NCBI GenBank assembly: GCA_950096895.1 | Contig: CATNBF010000006.1 | Span: 1-50,520 of the forward strand | DNA: 50,520 bases | Origin: an uncultured bacterium | GTDB lineage: Bacteria > Pseudomonadota > Alphaproteobacteria > Rs-D84 | Direction: 5' to 3' | In this document: positions 16,950 through 24,882 of the stretch, one piece after another | How positions within the stretch are numbered: the stretch's first letter is position 1 | How the letters are laid out: each line of letters starts with the position of its first letter | The notes under the pieces: generated by a model | The model's input: the letters and a program-made list of their open reading frames with translations, nothing else | What the model was told of the DNA's origin: nothing | Databases searched by the model: none | Position numbers and translations under genes: made by a program

Positions 16950-17716
16950 TCCAGTGTTAATGCCAAGCCTGTATGATCGGTCGGCTTGGCGGCCAGACGG
17001 GGGGCCAAATCAATTTCGCACGATGTGACCATATCGTGCGCCGCCCGATTGGTCAGAAAGTAATCCAATCGCAATCCCATCTTTTTACCAACCGTATCCC
17101 CCCCGCGATAGCCATACCATGTGTAATCAACATCATCGGGGTGACGGGTACGCCATTCATCGCACCATCCCGTATCAATCCATGATTGCATAATTTCACG
17201 GGCGGCCGGCGCGGCAATGGCAATCCCGACATAGTTTGCCGGTTTCCACACATCGCGATCTGTTAATGCCACGTTAAAATCACCTGCGATCACAACCGGT
17301 TCCGGCGAATTTAGCAACGGCGTAATATAATTTGTAAACGCACGCATCCATTCCAGTTTATAGGGAAATTTTGGCGAATCCACCGTATCCCCATTGGGCA
17401 TATATGTGTTAATAATCCGCACCCGTCCATCGATAACGCATTCAATAAAACGGGCATTAACATCGCTATATCCCGGCATACCACAGGTGACATCTTCGAT
17501 AGAATATTTAGAAAAGACGGCAACCCCATTCCAACTTTTTTGGCCAAAAACCCTGATATTATATCCATATTCATCAAACAGATTATGGGGGAATAATGCG
17601 GTTTCAACCTTTAACTCCTGAACTAAAATAGTGTCGTACGTCCCGGCACACAAAATATCAATAAAACTTTCGGCGTGGGCCCGTATCGAGTTTATATTCA
17701 GCGTCAGTATTTTCAT
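16946..17716 (-). CDS. xth: Exodeoxyribonuclease III / AP endonuclease
   Basis: 256 aa of the EEP (exonuclease-endonuclease-phosphatase) fold. It cuts 5' to abasic sites and trims 3' blocks in base excision repair. Motifs in order: LNINSIRAH, VQELKVE (metal-binding Glu), YMPNGD, AGDFNVA, RLDYFLTN, and the catalytic KPTDHTGLALTL at the C-terminus. The Shine-Dalgarno AAAAGGA is well placed before ATG 17716. It converges on addB with a 4-nt overlap of the stops. Together with ung at the right edge it covers two steps of uracil repair. Confidence 0.93.
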   Translation of the reverse strand: MKILTLNINSIRAHAESFIDILCAGTYDTILVQELKVETALFPHNLFDEYGYNIRVFGQKSWNGVAVFSKYSIEDVTCGMPGYSDVNARFIECVIDGRVRIINTYMPNGDTVDSPKFPYKLEWMRAFTNYITPLLNSPEPVVIAGDFNVALTDRDVWKPANYVGIAIAAPAAREIMQSWIDTGWCDEWRTRHPDDVDYTWYGYRGGDTVGKKMGLRLDYFLTNRAAHDMVTSCEIDLAPRLAAKPTDHTGLALTLD

Positions 17717-17718
17717 AA

Positions 17719-17747
17719 TTGCAATCCTTTTAATCCGTATGTATAAT
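17719..17747 (+). promoter_or_regulatory. Predicted acyl-CoA ligase promoter
   Basis: TTGCAA (17719-17724), 17 nt, TATAAT (17742-17747). The leader of about 33 nt contains AAGGAA. Confidence 0.7.
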
Positions 17748-17786
17748 AATTCCTGTCCAATATAAAAACAACAAGGAATTTTTATT

Positions 17787-19367
17787 ATGAATATGTATCA
17801 ATTACTGGAAAAAACAACCGCCCAGTATCCGGATAATTTATTCCTGGTACGCGAAGGGGTGACGTATTCCGGTTTTGTAGATTTGGTTAAAAAACGTGCC
17901 GCAACATTGGATGCCGCCGGGGTTAAACGGGGGGATATCATTGGTATTCTGTCGCATAATATCCCCCAGTTTCCGATTACCCTGTTTGCCATTTGGTATT
18001 TGGGGGGGACGGTATTGCTGCTGGATACGAATTTAACGCCGTTTGAATATGATAATATGATGACGTCAACGGATTGCCACTTGGTTTGTGCCGAAAAATC
18101 ATTCCATTATAAAACGAAAAAGTTCAAGTTCTTTGATATTGAACATAAAGATACCAAGGCCAACCCAGAATTAAAACCGGTCGCCCTGGAATCATTGGAC
18201 GTGGCGACGATGTCGTTTACATCTGGATCAACCGGCACACCAAAAATCGTGCCGTTGACGCACTTTAATTTGATTGAATGCGCCAATTCATTGGACGATA
18301 TGCGCGATTATTTTCATTCAGGCGAAATTATGTATGGCTTTTTGCCAATGTATCACATCTTTGGATTTGCGGTGGAAATCTTGGCATCATTGCACTTTGG
18401 GTCGGGCGTTTTATTACAACCGACGGTTAACCCCAAAGAAATCATGGAAGATTTCAAAAAGTATCGGCCGCACGCCATCCCGGCGGTTCCCCGTTTATTC
18501 GAAGTTATTCGTAACCGCATCATTGAAACGTTAAAGGCGCGTCGGATGTGGTGGTTGGCGTCACTGGTGCTGAAACATGGGGCATTGCTGAATAAAATTG
18601 GGCTGGGCTTTTTGGTGCGCAAGGTCCAAGATCCGGTTCGTGCCATATTTGGGGGACGTGTATCCCTGTTGATTGCCGGCGGTGCCGCCACCAAGCCAGA
18701 GGTGGAAACATTCTACGAACGTCTGGGGATGCGGTTCATCCAGGGATATGGATTAACAGAAACCGTTGGCCCGATTTGTATTTCAAAACATTCAAAAAAA
18801 CGTGTTCCATTTGCCTTTGGGGCACCAACCACAAACAACGAATGTGAAATTCGCGATATGGATGCCGAAGGAATCGGTGTCTTGTGGGTACGCGGCCATC
18901 AGGTGTTTGGGGGATACTTAAATAACCCTGATACCAATTCCGTGGTGTTTGATGAACGTGGTTTCTTTAATACCGGTGATATGGTATCGATGGATAAAAA
19001 CGGCGAATTGCATTTTGCCGGCCGTAAAAAGCAGGTTATTGTTCTGGATTCGGGCAAGAATGTCTATCCGGATGAATTACAGGCCATGTTTATGGATATC
19101 CCTGGCGTTAACAACGTCGCCGTGTTTGAGCATAAGGTAAAAGACAAAACGGTGGCATATGGTGTATTTAGCGTTGATCCCGACATGACACTGGAAAAAT
19201 TGGGGGCGGCGGTTGCCAATGCGAACAAGAAAGTGGCCAGCTATAAATGGGTCACCCATTTCGCCATGACCACAGATGAATTACCCATGACCAGTACGCA
19301 AAAGGTCAAGCATCACGTCGTACGTCAAAACTTGATCGATGGGAAATATCCAATCCGCAAGGAATAA
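17787..19367 (+). CDS. AMP-dependent acyl-CoA synthetase/ligase
   Basis: 526 aa ANL-superfamily enzyme that activates a carboxylic acid, probably a fatty acid, as acyl-AMP and then transfers it to CoA or another thiol. Core motifs: ATMSFTSGSTGTPKIVPLTH (phosphate loop), FLPMYHIFG, GYGLTETVGP (A5), FFNTGDM (A7), GRKKQVIVLDSGKNVYPDE (A8) and the catalytic Lys in PMTSTQKVKHH (A10). No carrier domain is fused. The substrate is not readable; a FadD-like role is the best guess. It is monocistronic with its own promoter, AAGGAA ribosome site and terminator. Confidence 0.85.
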   Translation: MNMYQLLEKTTAQYPDNLFLVREGVTYSGFVDLVKKRAATLDAAGVKRGDIIGILSHNIPQFPITLFAIWYLGGTVLLLDTNLTPFEYDNMMTSTDCHLVCAEKSFHYKTKKFKFFDIEHKDTKANPELKPVALESLDVATMSFTSGSTGTPKIVPLTHFNLIECANSLDDMRDYFHSGEIMYGFLPMYHIFGFAVEILASLHFGSGVLLQPTVNPKEIMEDFKKYRPHAIPAVPRLFEVIRNRIIETLKARRMWWLASLVLKHGALLNKIGLGFLVRKVQDPVRAIFGGRVSLLIAGGAATKPEVETFYERLGMRFIQGYGLTETVGPICISKHSKKRVPFAFGAPTTNNECEIRDMDAEGIGVLWVRGHQVFGGYLNNPDTNSVVFDERGFFNTGDMVSMDKNGELHFAGRKKQVIVLDSGKNVYPDELQAMFMDIPGVNNVAVFEHKVKDKTVAYGVFSVDPDMTLEKLGAAVANANKKVASYKWVTHFAMTTDELPMTSTQKVKHHVVRQNLIDGKYPIRKE

Positions 19368-19374
19368 GCATTCA

Positions 19375-19401
19375 AACACCCGCCATGGCGGGTGTTTTTT
19401 T
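19375..19401 (+). terminator. Terminator of acyl-CoA ligase gene
   Basis: AACACCCGCC-AT-GGCGGGTGTT stem followed by TTTTTTT. Confidence 0.9.
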
Positions 19402-19463
19402 AGGGGGTGTCATTTCGGGCAAACGCACCTATCCTATTTTCCCCCGCCGCCCCGGCCCATTTG

Positions 19464-20198
19464 TTATATATGAATATGATAATCGGCCAAGATCTGATGT
19501 TCTTGATCGGATAACACATAATCCGCGCAAGAAATCGGCCCATAAATGGCAAATTTCTTGTTTTGATATGCGGCCCACATCCGATCGCCATAGGACCAAT
19601 GCCACCATTCTGCGGGATAGTTATTAAATCCCGCCGCCGTCATCACATTGATCAGCAGCTGGCGATTTTTACGGGCCATATGACTAATTTGTGGGGTGCG
19701 TGTCCTGCTCTGCTGATTCAATGTCAAGATCGCCGTCCCCATGTCCAATGGCCGGCCCGATGCATCAACAATTGTCACATCTATCGCGCCCCCGGTTTGG
19801 TGCGGGCCATATCCGTGTTTGGGACATGCCACCATGGCCCGTGCCATACGATCCAAGGCATCATGGGATAGATGGGGATATTCTTGCCCCAGTTTTTCCC
19901 GATGCGTTAACCACATTGCCCACTGATGCCCCATCGGGCGCAGCCCATGGACCAAATGCAACCGAAATCCCGCAGGTAATTTTGCCGCCGCCCACCCCAG
20001 CATCTGGGCCACCGTGTCCCGCACCCAAAATCCACCACGCGCCGCCACCGCACGATCAAAAGAAAATCGATCATCATCCAAAAGATTAATTAAACATTCC
20101 CCCGATTCTGTGACCGGTATATGATTAATATAATGGGCCGGTATGGTGCCCCGCATGCCTAATCGATAAAGAATATATTTGATTTTGTTTTTTATCAT
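19464..20198 (-). CDS. D-alanyl-D-alanine dipeptidase, VanX/DdpX-like (peptidase M15D)
   Basis: 244 aa zinc peptidase expected to hydrolyse D-Ala-D-Ala. The active-site layout matches VanX: an Arg in VHGLRPMGHQ, zinc ligands in PHQTGGAIDVTI (His then Asp seven residues on), and the catalytic Glu plus third ligand His in EWWHWSYGD. No signal peptide is evident, suggesting a cytosolic enzyme that recycles the dipeptide during wall turnover. No vanA/vanH-type genes are nearby, so resistance is not implied. The ATG at 20198 lies exactly 7 nt after a -10-like TAAAGT with TTGGTT 17 nt further up, so the message may be leaderless. Confidence 0.8.
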   Translation of the reverse strand: MIKNKIKYILYRLGMRGTIPAHYINHIPVTESGECLINLLDDDRFSFDRAVAARGGFWVRDTVAQMLGWAAAKLPAGFRLHLVHGLRPMGHQWAMWLTHREKLGQEYPHLSHDALDRMARAMVACPKHGYGPHQTGGAIDVTIVDASGRPLDMGTAILTLNQQSRTRTPQISHMARKNRQLLINVMTAAGFNNYPAEWWHWSYGDRMWAAYQNKKFAIYGPISCADYVLSDQEHQILADYHIHI

Positions 20199-20305
20199 TG
20201 GTCATACTTTATCACAATAAATCCATAAAACCAACATGCGATGCGCCCCACCCTGGATAGATAAATTATTCTTTCTATGCCCTGAAATCCGGCATATCTC
20301 CAGAA

Positions 20306-21328
20306 TTAATCCATTTTGCCAAGGCCGTTATTAAACACAATTTTTTTATTTACGTGTTTTAATAATCCCATTTCGTGTGAAATCGCAATGATTGTTTTAT
20401 CGCTATACTCACTAAAAATATAATTCCAAATCTTTTCGGTCGTTACCGGATCCAAATTTGCCGTTATTTCATCCAAGACCAATATATCCCGATCCAGCAA
20501 CAGCCCACGCGCCAAATTAATTCTTTGACGTTCACCCCCCGATACTTTGATCCCCTTTTCCCCAATCGGTTGATTCAAATCCCCTCCCATTCGTTTCACC
20601 AACTCGTCCAGGCAGCAGCCACTGATCACAGCTTTTAACTTTTTTTCAGGGATCTTTTTACCCATGACAATATTGTCATAAAGCGATATATCAAACAATT
20701 CCACATCTTGGGAAATATATGTCATTTTGGAATTAAAAAATTTTTCGGCGATATCATTATACGGGGTACGATCAATGAAAGCAGTGCCTGATTCTGGGAC
20801 AAACTGGCGCGTTAATATATTCAAAAACGTGCTTTTTCCCTGGCCAGATGCGCCTGTAATTGCGACATGATCCCCTTGGTTTATTTCTGCCCAGGGAACA
20901 TTGAGAACAAATTTTGCCCCACGTCTGGAAAATGAAAATCTAATTTGATCAACAATAATTTTATGCCATTTTTTAATATCTTTGAAATCTTGTTGATGGA
21001 TATCGTTTACTAAATCTGTCATATGTTTTGCCAAAATATCCATTTGAATTTTGTTGTTCGACAGCTCGGTCATTAAATGCATAAATTCACGACCCAATGC
21101 TGTAATATTACCTTGGATCGCGATAATCATAACCAATACATCGACCCCGGTTCCTTGATGAATAAACTGGTAAATAAAATAACCGGCAGGAACCAAAAAT
21201 AACATATACAAGTATAATTCCGTAAGTCCCCATTGAATCGCATTATATTTCATCAGACGAATATGGCGATTGAACGCATTTTGTGCCTTGTGATTTAATG
21301 TATTCATCACAAACCCCAACAAGTTCAT
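20306..21328 (-). CDS. ABC transporter ATP-binding fragment (C-terminal part of the broken exporter)
   Basis: 340 aa open frame holding the last membrane helices (LYLYMLFLVPAGYFIYQFI) and a complete nucleotide-binding domain: Walker A GASGQGKST, Q-loop YISQDVELFD, signature KVSGGERQRINLARGLL, Walker B ILVLDEITANLD and the H-loop AISHE. If expressed from ATG 21328, which overlaps the previous stop as ATGA, it could still be translated by coupling, but without the full permease it would not transport on its own. Substrate unknown. Confidence 0.6.
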   Translation of the reverse strand: MNLLGFVMNTLNHKAQNAFNRHIRLMKYNAIQWGLTELYLYMLFLVPAGYFIYQFIHQGTGVDVLVMIIAIQGNITALGREFMHLMTELSNNKIQMDILAKHMTDLVNDIHQQDFKDIKKWHKIIVDQIRFSFSRRGAKFVLNVPWAEINQGDHVAITGASGQGKSTFLNILTRQFVPESGTAFIDRTPYNDIAEKFFNSKMTYISQDVELFDISLYDNIVMGKKIPEKKLKAVISGCCLDELVKRMGGDLNQPIGEKGIKVSGGERQRINLARGLLLDRDILVLDEITANLDPVTTEKIWNYIFSEYSDKTIIAISHEMGLLKHVNKKIVFNNGLGKMD

Positions 21329-21603
21329 CTTTTTAACACTGGGACGTTATAAATGAAATCTGTAAAAGATTTATCAAAGCTATTATCTTTGACCGCCGAC
21401 GCGTTTGTATAATCAATGTGCCGTTGATATAGCAAACGAACAAAAACAATAAATATGCATATTCCGGTAAAAAAATATGTAAACAAGAACGGGGACTTTA
21501 TGTATGTATAAATAAAAAAAGCAATGGCCAGTGTAATATTGGAAATATAATCAAATGACATTTTCCAAAGCCATGTTTTCATCAGATTGCATACCCGATT
21601 CAA
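21325..21603 (-). CDS. ABC exporter permease fragment (middle part)
   Basis: Open segment with two or more hydrophobic helices (ITLAIAFFIYTYI, PFLFTYFFTGICIFIVFV). The track's TTG start at 21603 is only where a start codon happens to occur; the frame is open up to the TAA at 21697. It belongs to the broken exporter described above. Confidence 0.4.
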   Translation of the reverse strand: MNRVCNLMKTWLWKMSFDYISNITLAIAFFIYTYIKSPFLFTYFFTGICIFIVFVRLLYQRHIDYTNASAVKDNSFDKSFTDFIYNVPVLKR

Positions 21604-21696
21604 AACAGTCAGAAAATACCCTGCACTATTTTTTGTATACCATGCATATGATTTATAAAAAATCTTTTCATAATATTTCTCTTTAAGTTTAATAGG

Positions 21697-21972
21697 TTAA
21701 ATACGCGTTAAATATTCTAAATAATATCTTACCACAAATTTTGACAAGACCGTCACAGCCGCCAGAAAAACCAGCGCATAAAACCAATATAATACATATT
21801 GTCCCCGGTCCGTTATGCTATTAACCATTTCCGATAATACCAACGGAAAGAAAAACAAAAGCAATCCTTGGATCACCCCAAATAAATAATTTAGAATAAA
21901 ATGAATTTTTAATTTTTTTGTATCTGCGGCAATCCAAATCAGCTTATGAACCACACTTATTACTTTTAACAT
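21697..21972 (-). CDS. ABC exporter permease fragment (N-terminal part)
   Basis: 91 aa from ATG 21972, with AGGGTG as ribosome site; the GTG at 22008 is less likely. It has an N-terminal amphipathic stretch and two helices (FILNYLFGVIQGLLLFFFPLVL and YVLYWFYALVFLAAVTVL), ending RYYLEYLTRI before the premature TAA. This is the natural beginning of the broken exporter. Confidence 0.45.
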   Translation of the reverse strand: MLKVISVVHKLIWIAADTKKLKIHFILNYLFGVIQGLLLFFFPLVLSEMVNSITDRGQYVLYWFYALVFLAAVTVLSKFVVRYYLEYLTRI

Positions 21973-22222
21973 TATAAACACCCTATAAAATCCTAAAATC
22001 CGCCCCACAAGATATGGTTAATATAAAATGCGATGCTGTTTTTATACACCGATTTTATCAAATTTATTTAGGAAATAATAGATATAACATAAAAACACTG
22101 ACTGGGACAAACAAATCACATTCACAGAATATCAAAATATTTGTTGAAAAAATAACACTGTTACGATACGTTCATTTGTATGATATAGGACTTAAAAAAA
22201 CAATTCCAAAAGGATGAAATTA

Positions 22223-22885
22223 ATGAAAAATAATACTTTGCTGTTTTTAACTGGGCTATCGGGTTCCGGCAAGGGATATTTCAAAGAAAATATTTTACCC
22301 AAAGGATTGTTTTATCCCTTAATCTCAATGACAACACGTAATATTCGAAATGGGGAAACAGATGGGATTCACTATCATTTCAAATCAGAATATGATTTTG
22401 AAAAAACTAATTTTGTTACCTATTTGGATGTAAACCAAGAAATGCGCAAACCCGGTGATCCTAAATGGTTATACGGGGTCAGTGAACAAGAATTTATCGC
22501 CCACAAAAACCAAAATCTGATTTATGATGTTATTCAACCAAAATATATTCGCCAGATGATAGATTGGTGCCATAAAAACAAATTAACATTTGATTATAAA
22601 ATACTTTATTTTATTCAACCTTTATCAGGATTTGAAATCGCATCCCGGCGCGCTGGGATGAAAAACGACCTGGATGTACGTAAACAAAATACAGCCAATA
22701 TAAATGATTTTCATGCTGTGGACCTTTATCCAGATTGGGCCATTATTAATTCTGCCCAGAAAATGGTTTTTGGGGCCGATATGATTGATTATATTAATGC
22801 GTTATCAATCAAGAATGGGAATCACCCTATGTCAATTCCATCCCATACAAAAATTATCAAAGATTCCCAAGAATTAATACGCTAA
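22223..22885 (+). CDS. Guanylate-kinase-like P-loop protein
   Basis: 220 aa from ATG 22223; the track's ATG at 22214 lies inside the ribosome site AAAAGG. The P-loop LTGLSGSGKGYF is followed by LISMTTRNIRNGETDGIHYHF, which parallels the GMP-binding segment of guanylate kinases (S/TTR, R, GE.DG..Y.F). It is longer and more divergent than housekeeping Gmk and sits in an AT-rich accessory patch, so it is probably a specialised nucleotide or substrate kinase, or a non-catalytic guanylate-kinase domain, rather than the essential enzyme. Neighbours are broken genes, with no operon partner. Confidence 0.6.
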   Translation: MKNNTLLFLTGLSGSGKGYFKENILPKGLFYPLISMTTRNIRNGETDGIHYHFKSEYDFEKTNFVTYLDVNQEMRKPGDPKWLYGVSEQEFIAHKNQNLIYDVIQPKYIRQMIDWCHKNKLTFDYKILYFIQPLSGFEIASRRAGMKNDLDVRKQNTANINDFHAVDLYPDWAIINSAQKMVFGADMIDYINALSIKNGNHPMSIPSHTKIIKDSQELIR

Positions 22886-23039
22886 TTCCCGATCTAAGCC
22901 CTTGATCATGCCGGATCAATTCGATCCATGCCTATGATTCCCCACCAGGTAATTGTTAGATAGAACATCCATCACCCCAGAATAATTTATTCTTGCATAG
23001 ATTAAAAATTACCAGAAAAACATAATTCCCGGAATTTGT
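22886..23039. other. Intergenic stretch without clear features
   Basis: Convergent gap between the guanylate-kinase-like gene and the NUDIX gene. I see no convincing terminator, RNA or ORF here. Confidence 0.5.
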
Positions 23040-23759
23040 CTACGCAAGCTGTGATTCAATAAACGGAATTATTGTACAAGTAAAATATTTACGCATATCA
23101 TCAATGACAATTGTTTCTTTATTGGCCAACAATTCCAAATCAATCCATTTCACATCAAATCTATCACTAGATTGCTCATGACATGCCAATTCGGTATCTT
23201 CGGGTACGATAGAAATAAAATATGTATGCTCTTCATTTTTTGCACGGCGAAATAACACATCATGTACTTTAATTTTATGCGAATGTGGGACAATAATTGC
23301 CTTTTCTGTAATGAACATCGCCGTATCACCCAGTTCTTCATAAACTTCGCGACACATGGCCTGAGCCGGTGTTTCATCACCATCCAAACGCCCACCAATC
23401 AATCCATGCCATCCTGACTGATACACCGCCATTGCAACTTGCACATGCCCATTTATTTTTCGCACAGGCAATATATAGGCCGCATATTTCCATTCTTTAA
23501 TATTATTGTCATGATTGATAATTGGATAACCTTCATCATCTGAAATCTGTTCAAATTGTGGGCGAAATAAATCAAACGTCGCCACATCATTAAACAATGC
23601 ATTTGGTTGACGCTTGTTCCTTTCTATCACAGATTGACGCGCCGTATCCATGTCACACAAAATATTATGAAAAATGACGTTTTCGGTAATTTTCTTGGCA
23701 CGTGCATATGCATCTGCCCGCGATCGCGGTGTCCAAAATCCGTGATCAATAACCTGCAC
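23040..23759 (-). CDS. NUDIX hydrolase with N-terminal kinase remnant
   Basis: 239 aa. Residues from about 95 on form a NUDIX domain with the box GGRLDGDETPAQAMCREVYEELGD (G-x5-E-x7-REVYEELG), which hydrolyses nucleoside diphosphates linked to another moiety. The first 90 residues (VIDHGFWTPRSRADAYARAK, then an ARQSVIERN segment) look like the second half of an AAA_33/zeta-type P-loop kinase whose first half is the next ORF upstream, one base out of frame. The GTG start at 23759 lies inside that ORF. The original gene was therefore probably a kinase-NUDIX fusion. Confidence 0.7.
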   Translation of the reverse strand: MQVIDHGFWTPRSRADAYARAKKITENVIFHNILCDMDTARQSVIERNKRQPNALFNDVATFDLFRPQFEQISDDEGYPIINHDNNIKEWKYAAYILPVRKINGHVQVAMAVYQSGWHGLIGGRLDGDETPAQAMCREVYEELGDTAMFITEKAIIVPHSHKIKVHDVLFRRAKNEEHTYFISIVPEDTELACHEQSSDRFDVKWIDLELLANKETIVIDDMRKYFTCTIIPFIESQLA

Positions 23760-23970
23760 GAATGATATTTTCCGCCAAATCCCAAATTAGATCGTCAATT
23801 CGATTATAATAATCATCACACCTGTTCATCAGTGGATTTTTTTCATATAGCTTTATCATTAAATCATCATTGCTTAAAACAACAGCTGGCAATTCGTGCG
23901 CCAATTCCGCGGCAATTTTAGATTTTCCAAACCCGATAAAACCATGAATTAAGTGTATTGTGGCCGTCAT
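23746..23970 (-). CDS. P-loop kinase N-terminal fragment (frameshifted)
   Basis: About 74 aa from ATG 23970, with GGGAG seven nucleotides upstream. It opens IHLIHGFIGFGKSKIAAELA, a Walker A of the AAA_33 small-kinase type, then AVVLSNDDLMIKLY and runs to IIRAGY before TGA. The missing continuation (VIDHGFW, the usual next strand in this family) is found in the overlapping NUDIX ORF in another frame. The fragment alone lacks the lid and would not be active. Confidence 0.6.
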   Translation of the reverse strand: MTATIHLIHGFIGFGKSKIAAELAHELPAVVLSNDDLMIKLYEKNPLMNRCDDYYNRIDDLIWDLAENIIRAGY

Positions 23971-24062
23971 AACCATCTCCCTGGGATACAAATATATTTT
24001 TATTGTACATAAGCCAAGACCAGAAATCCAGGTTTATTTAGTCTCTCCAAATTTTCCGACCA

Positions 24063-24087
24063 TAAAAAAACCGACCATTCGGTCGGT
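24063..24087 (-). terminator. Terminator of the Gly-Tyr tRNA transcript
   Basis: ACCGACC-GAAT-GGTCGGT stem followed by TTTTTTT on the minus strand, 6 nt after the tRNA-Tyr CCA. Confidence 0.9.
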
Positions 24088-24093
24088 ATTTCT

Positions 24094-24180
24094 TGGTGGG
24101 AGTGGCTGGATTCGAACCAGCTCAGGCTTAAGCCAACAGATTTACAGTCTGCCCCGGCTCTCCAACTCCGGCGCACGCCC
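24094..24180 (-). tRNA. tRNA-Tyr (GTA)
   Basis: 87 nt including encoded CCA. The anticodon loop is CTGTAAA (GTA), with a long variable arm (GGC/GCC stem) as expected for class II tRNA-Tyr, and T-arm GCTGG-TTCGAAT-CCAGC. The acceptor stem GGGCGTG/CACTCCC has one mismatch, C4 against U69. It lies 6 nt downstream of tRNA-Gly in one transcript. Confidence 0.93.
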
Positions 24181-24186
24181 AATCCC

Positions 24187-24261
24187 TGGTGCGGGCAGCG
24201 GGAATCGAACCCGCATTTCAAGCTTGGAAGGCTTGCATACTAGCCTTTGTACTATGCCCGC
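24187..24261 (-). tRNA. tRNA-Gly (TCC)
   Basis: 75 nt with encoded CCA. The acceptor GCGGGCA/TGCCCGC is fully paired; anticodon stem-loop CAAGC-CTTCCAA-GCTTG (TCC); T-arm GCGGG-TTCGATT-CCCGC. It is first in the Gly-Tyr transcript. Confidence 0.95.
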
Positions 24262-24280
24262 AACAAATGTAAGCGTCGTT

Positions 24281-24308
24281 ATTATATACGATTTTTCCCA
24301 GAACGCAA
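24281..24308 (-). promoter_or_regulatory. Promoter of tRNA-Gly/tRNA-Tyr
   Basis: TTGCGT (24303-24308), 16 nt, TATAAT (24281-24286) on the minus strand, about 20 nt before tRNA-Gly. Confidence 0.75.
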
Positions 24309-24416
24309 GCGAATATTACACCATCGTCACGGGTAACCGGCGAACCGCGGCCAAAATTTTATTTGATCCAAAATTCTGGCCCAAAATTGATATAAATATA
24401 TCTATACGTTTTTTAG

Positions 24417-24445
24417 TTGAAAACAACCGCTTTTATCGGCATAAT
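24417..24445 (+). promoter_or_regulatory. Predicted promoter of the 24482 gene
   Basis: TTGAAA (24417-24422), 17 nt, CATAAT (24440-24445). Confidence 0.55.
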
Positions 24446-24481
24446 TGACCCGCTTAATTTTTAATGAAGAAAGGATTAGTA

Positions 24482-24850
24482 ATGATTTCGACGAAAACAA
24501 AGCAAATTTTTGGGACTGAAAATTCGCGGGAACTGGCGACTATTTATGCATCAGGTTACGCGTTAAACACGACAACAAAGCCTGCACCTTTATCAAAAAA
24601 AATTATCGAAAAATGGTATACAGATGTTGTTAATGAATTAGAAGCGGCGGATCATGTCGCTATGATGCAACGCGACCAAGAACAAGATCAAATGATTCGC
24701 GACGCTCAGGTAAAATTCATGGACGCCAAACGTGCAGAAATGGCCAAAATGATGCACAAAGTGGATAATCAAACCGCAAAATTTATTCAAGAACAGCATA
24801 CGGCCAATGCCAGATTTATTAAAAAGATCTATGGCGAACGTATCAAATAA
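24482..24850 (+). CDS. Helical coiled-coil hypothetical protein
   Basis: 122 aa from ATG 24482, which follows AAGGA with 6-nt spacing; the track's ATG at 24464 has no such site. The N-terminal third is polar; from about residue 45 on it is a long charged helix (DHVAMMQRDQEQDQMIRDAQ, KRAEMAKMMHKVDNQTAKF) likely to form a coiled coil. There is no signal peptide. The size and helix pattern are loosely reminiscent of phasin-type proteins, but no motif supports that and I leave it unnamed. Own promoter; GC-rich terminator downstream. Confidence 0.6.
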   Translation: MISTKTKQIFGTENSRELATIYASGYALNTTTKPAPLSKKIIEKWYTDVVNELEAADHVAMMQRDQEQDQMIRDAQVKFMDAKRAEMAKMMHKVDNQTAKFIQEQHTANARFIKKIYGERIK

Positions 24851-24854
24851 AAAC

Positions 24855-24882
24855 GCGGCCCACCGGGGCCGCATTTATTTTT
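24855..24882. terminator. Terminator between 24482 gene and yjbR-like gene
   Basis: GCGGCCC-ACCG-GGGCCGC stem followed by ATTTATTTTTTT on the plus strand, with an A-run on the other flank. Confidence 0.85.

Larger units (their letters stand above)
20306..21972 (-). pseudogene. ABC exporter (permease plus ATPase) broken by a nonsense codon and a frameshift
   Basis: Three consecutive open segments together make one exporter of about 555 residues, the normal size for a fused transmembrane-ATPase half transporter. The first ends with an in-frame TAA at 21697-21699; the same frame continues on its far side (IKLKEKYYEKIFYK) into the second segment. The second ends at a TGA at 21325 where a run of five A (21329-21333) is one base short; with six A the frame would read straight into the ATPase part. 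Base composition is more AT-rich than flanking genes. It is probably a decaying accessory gene; sequence error could explain the frameshift but less easily the nonsense codon. Confidence 0.75.

Noticed and set aside
19464-20198. Vancomycin-type resistance locus
   Set aside because: The VanX-like dipeptidase stands alone with no vanH/vanA/vanR/vanS genes; Gram-negative recycling enzymes explain it better.
24000-24221. Minus-strand 73-aa ORF over the tRNAs
   Set aside because: It overlaps tRNA-Tyr and tRNA-Gly; it is a translation of the tRNA sequence.
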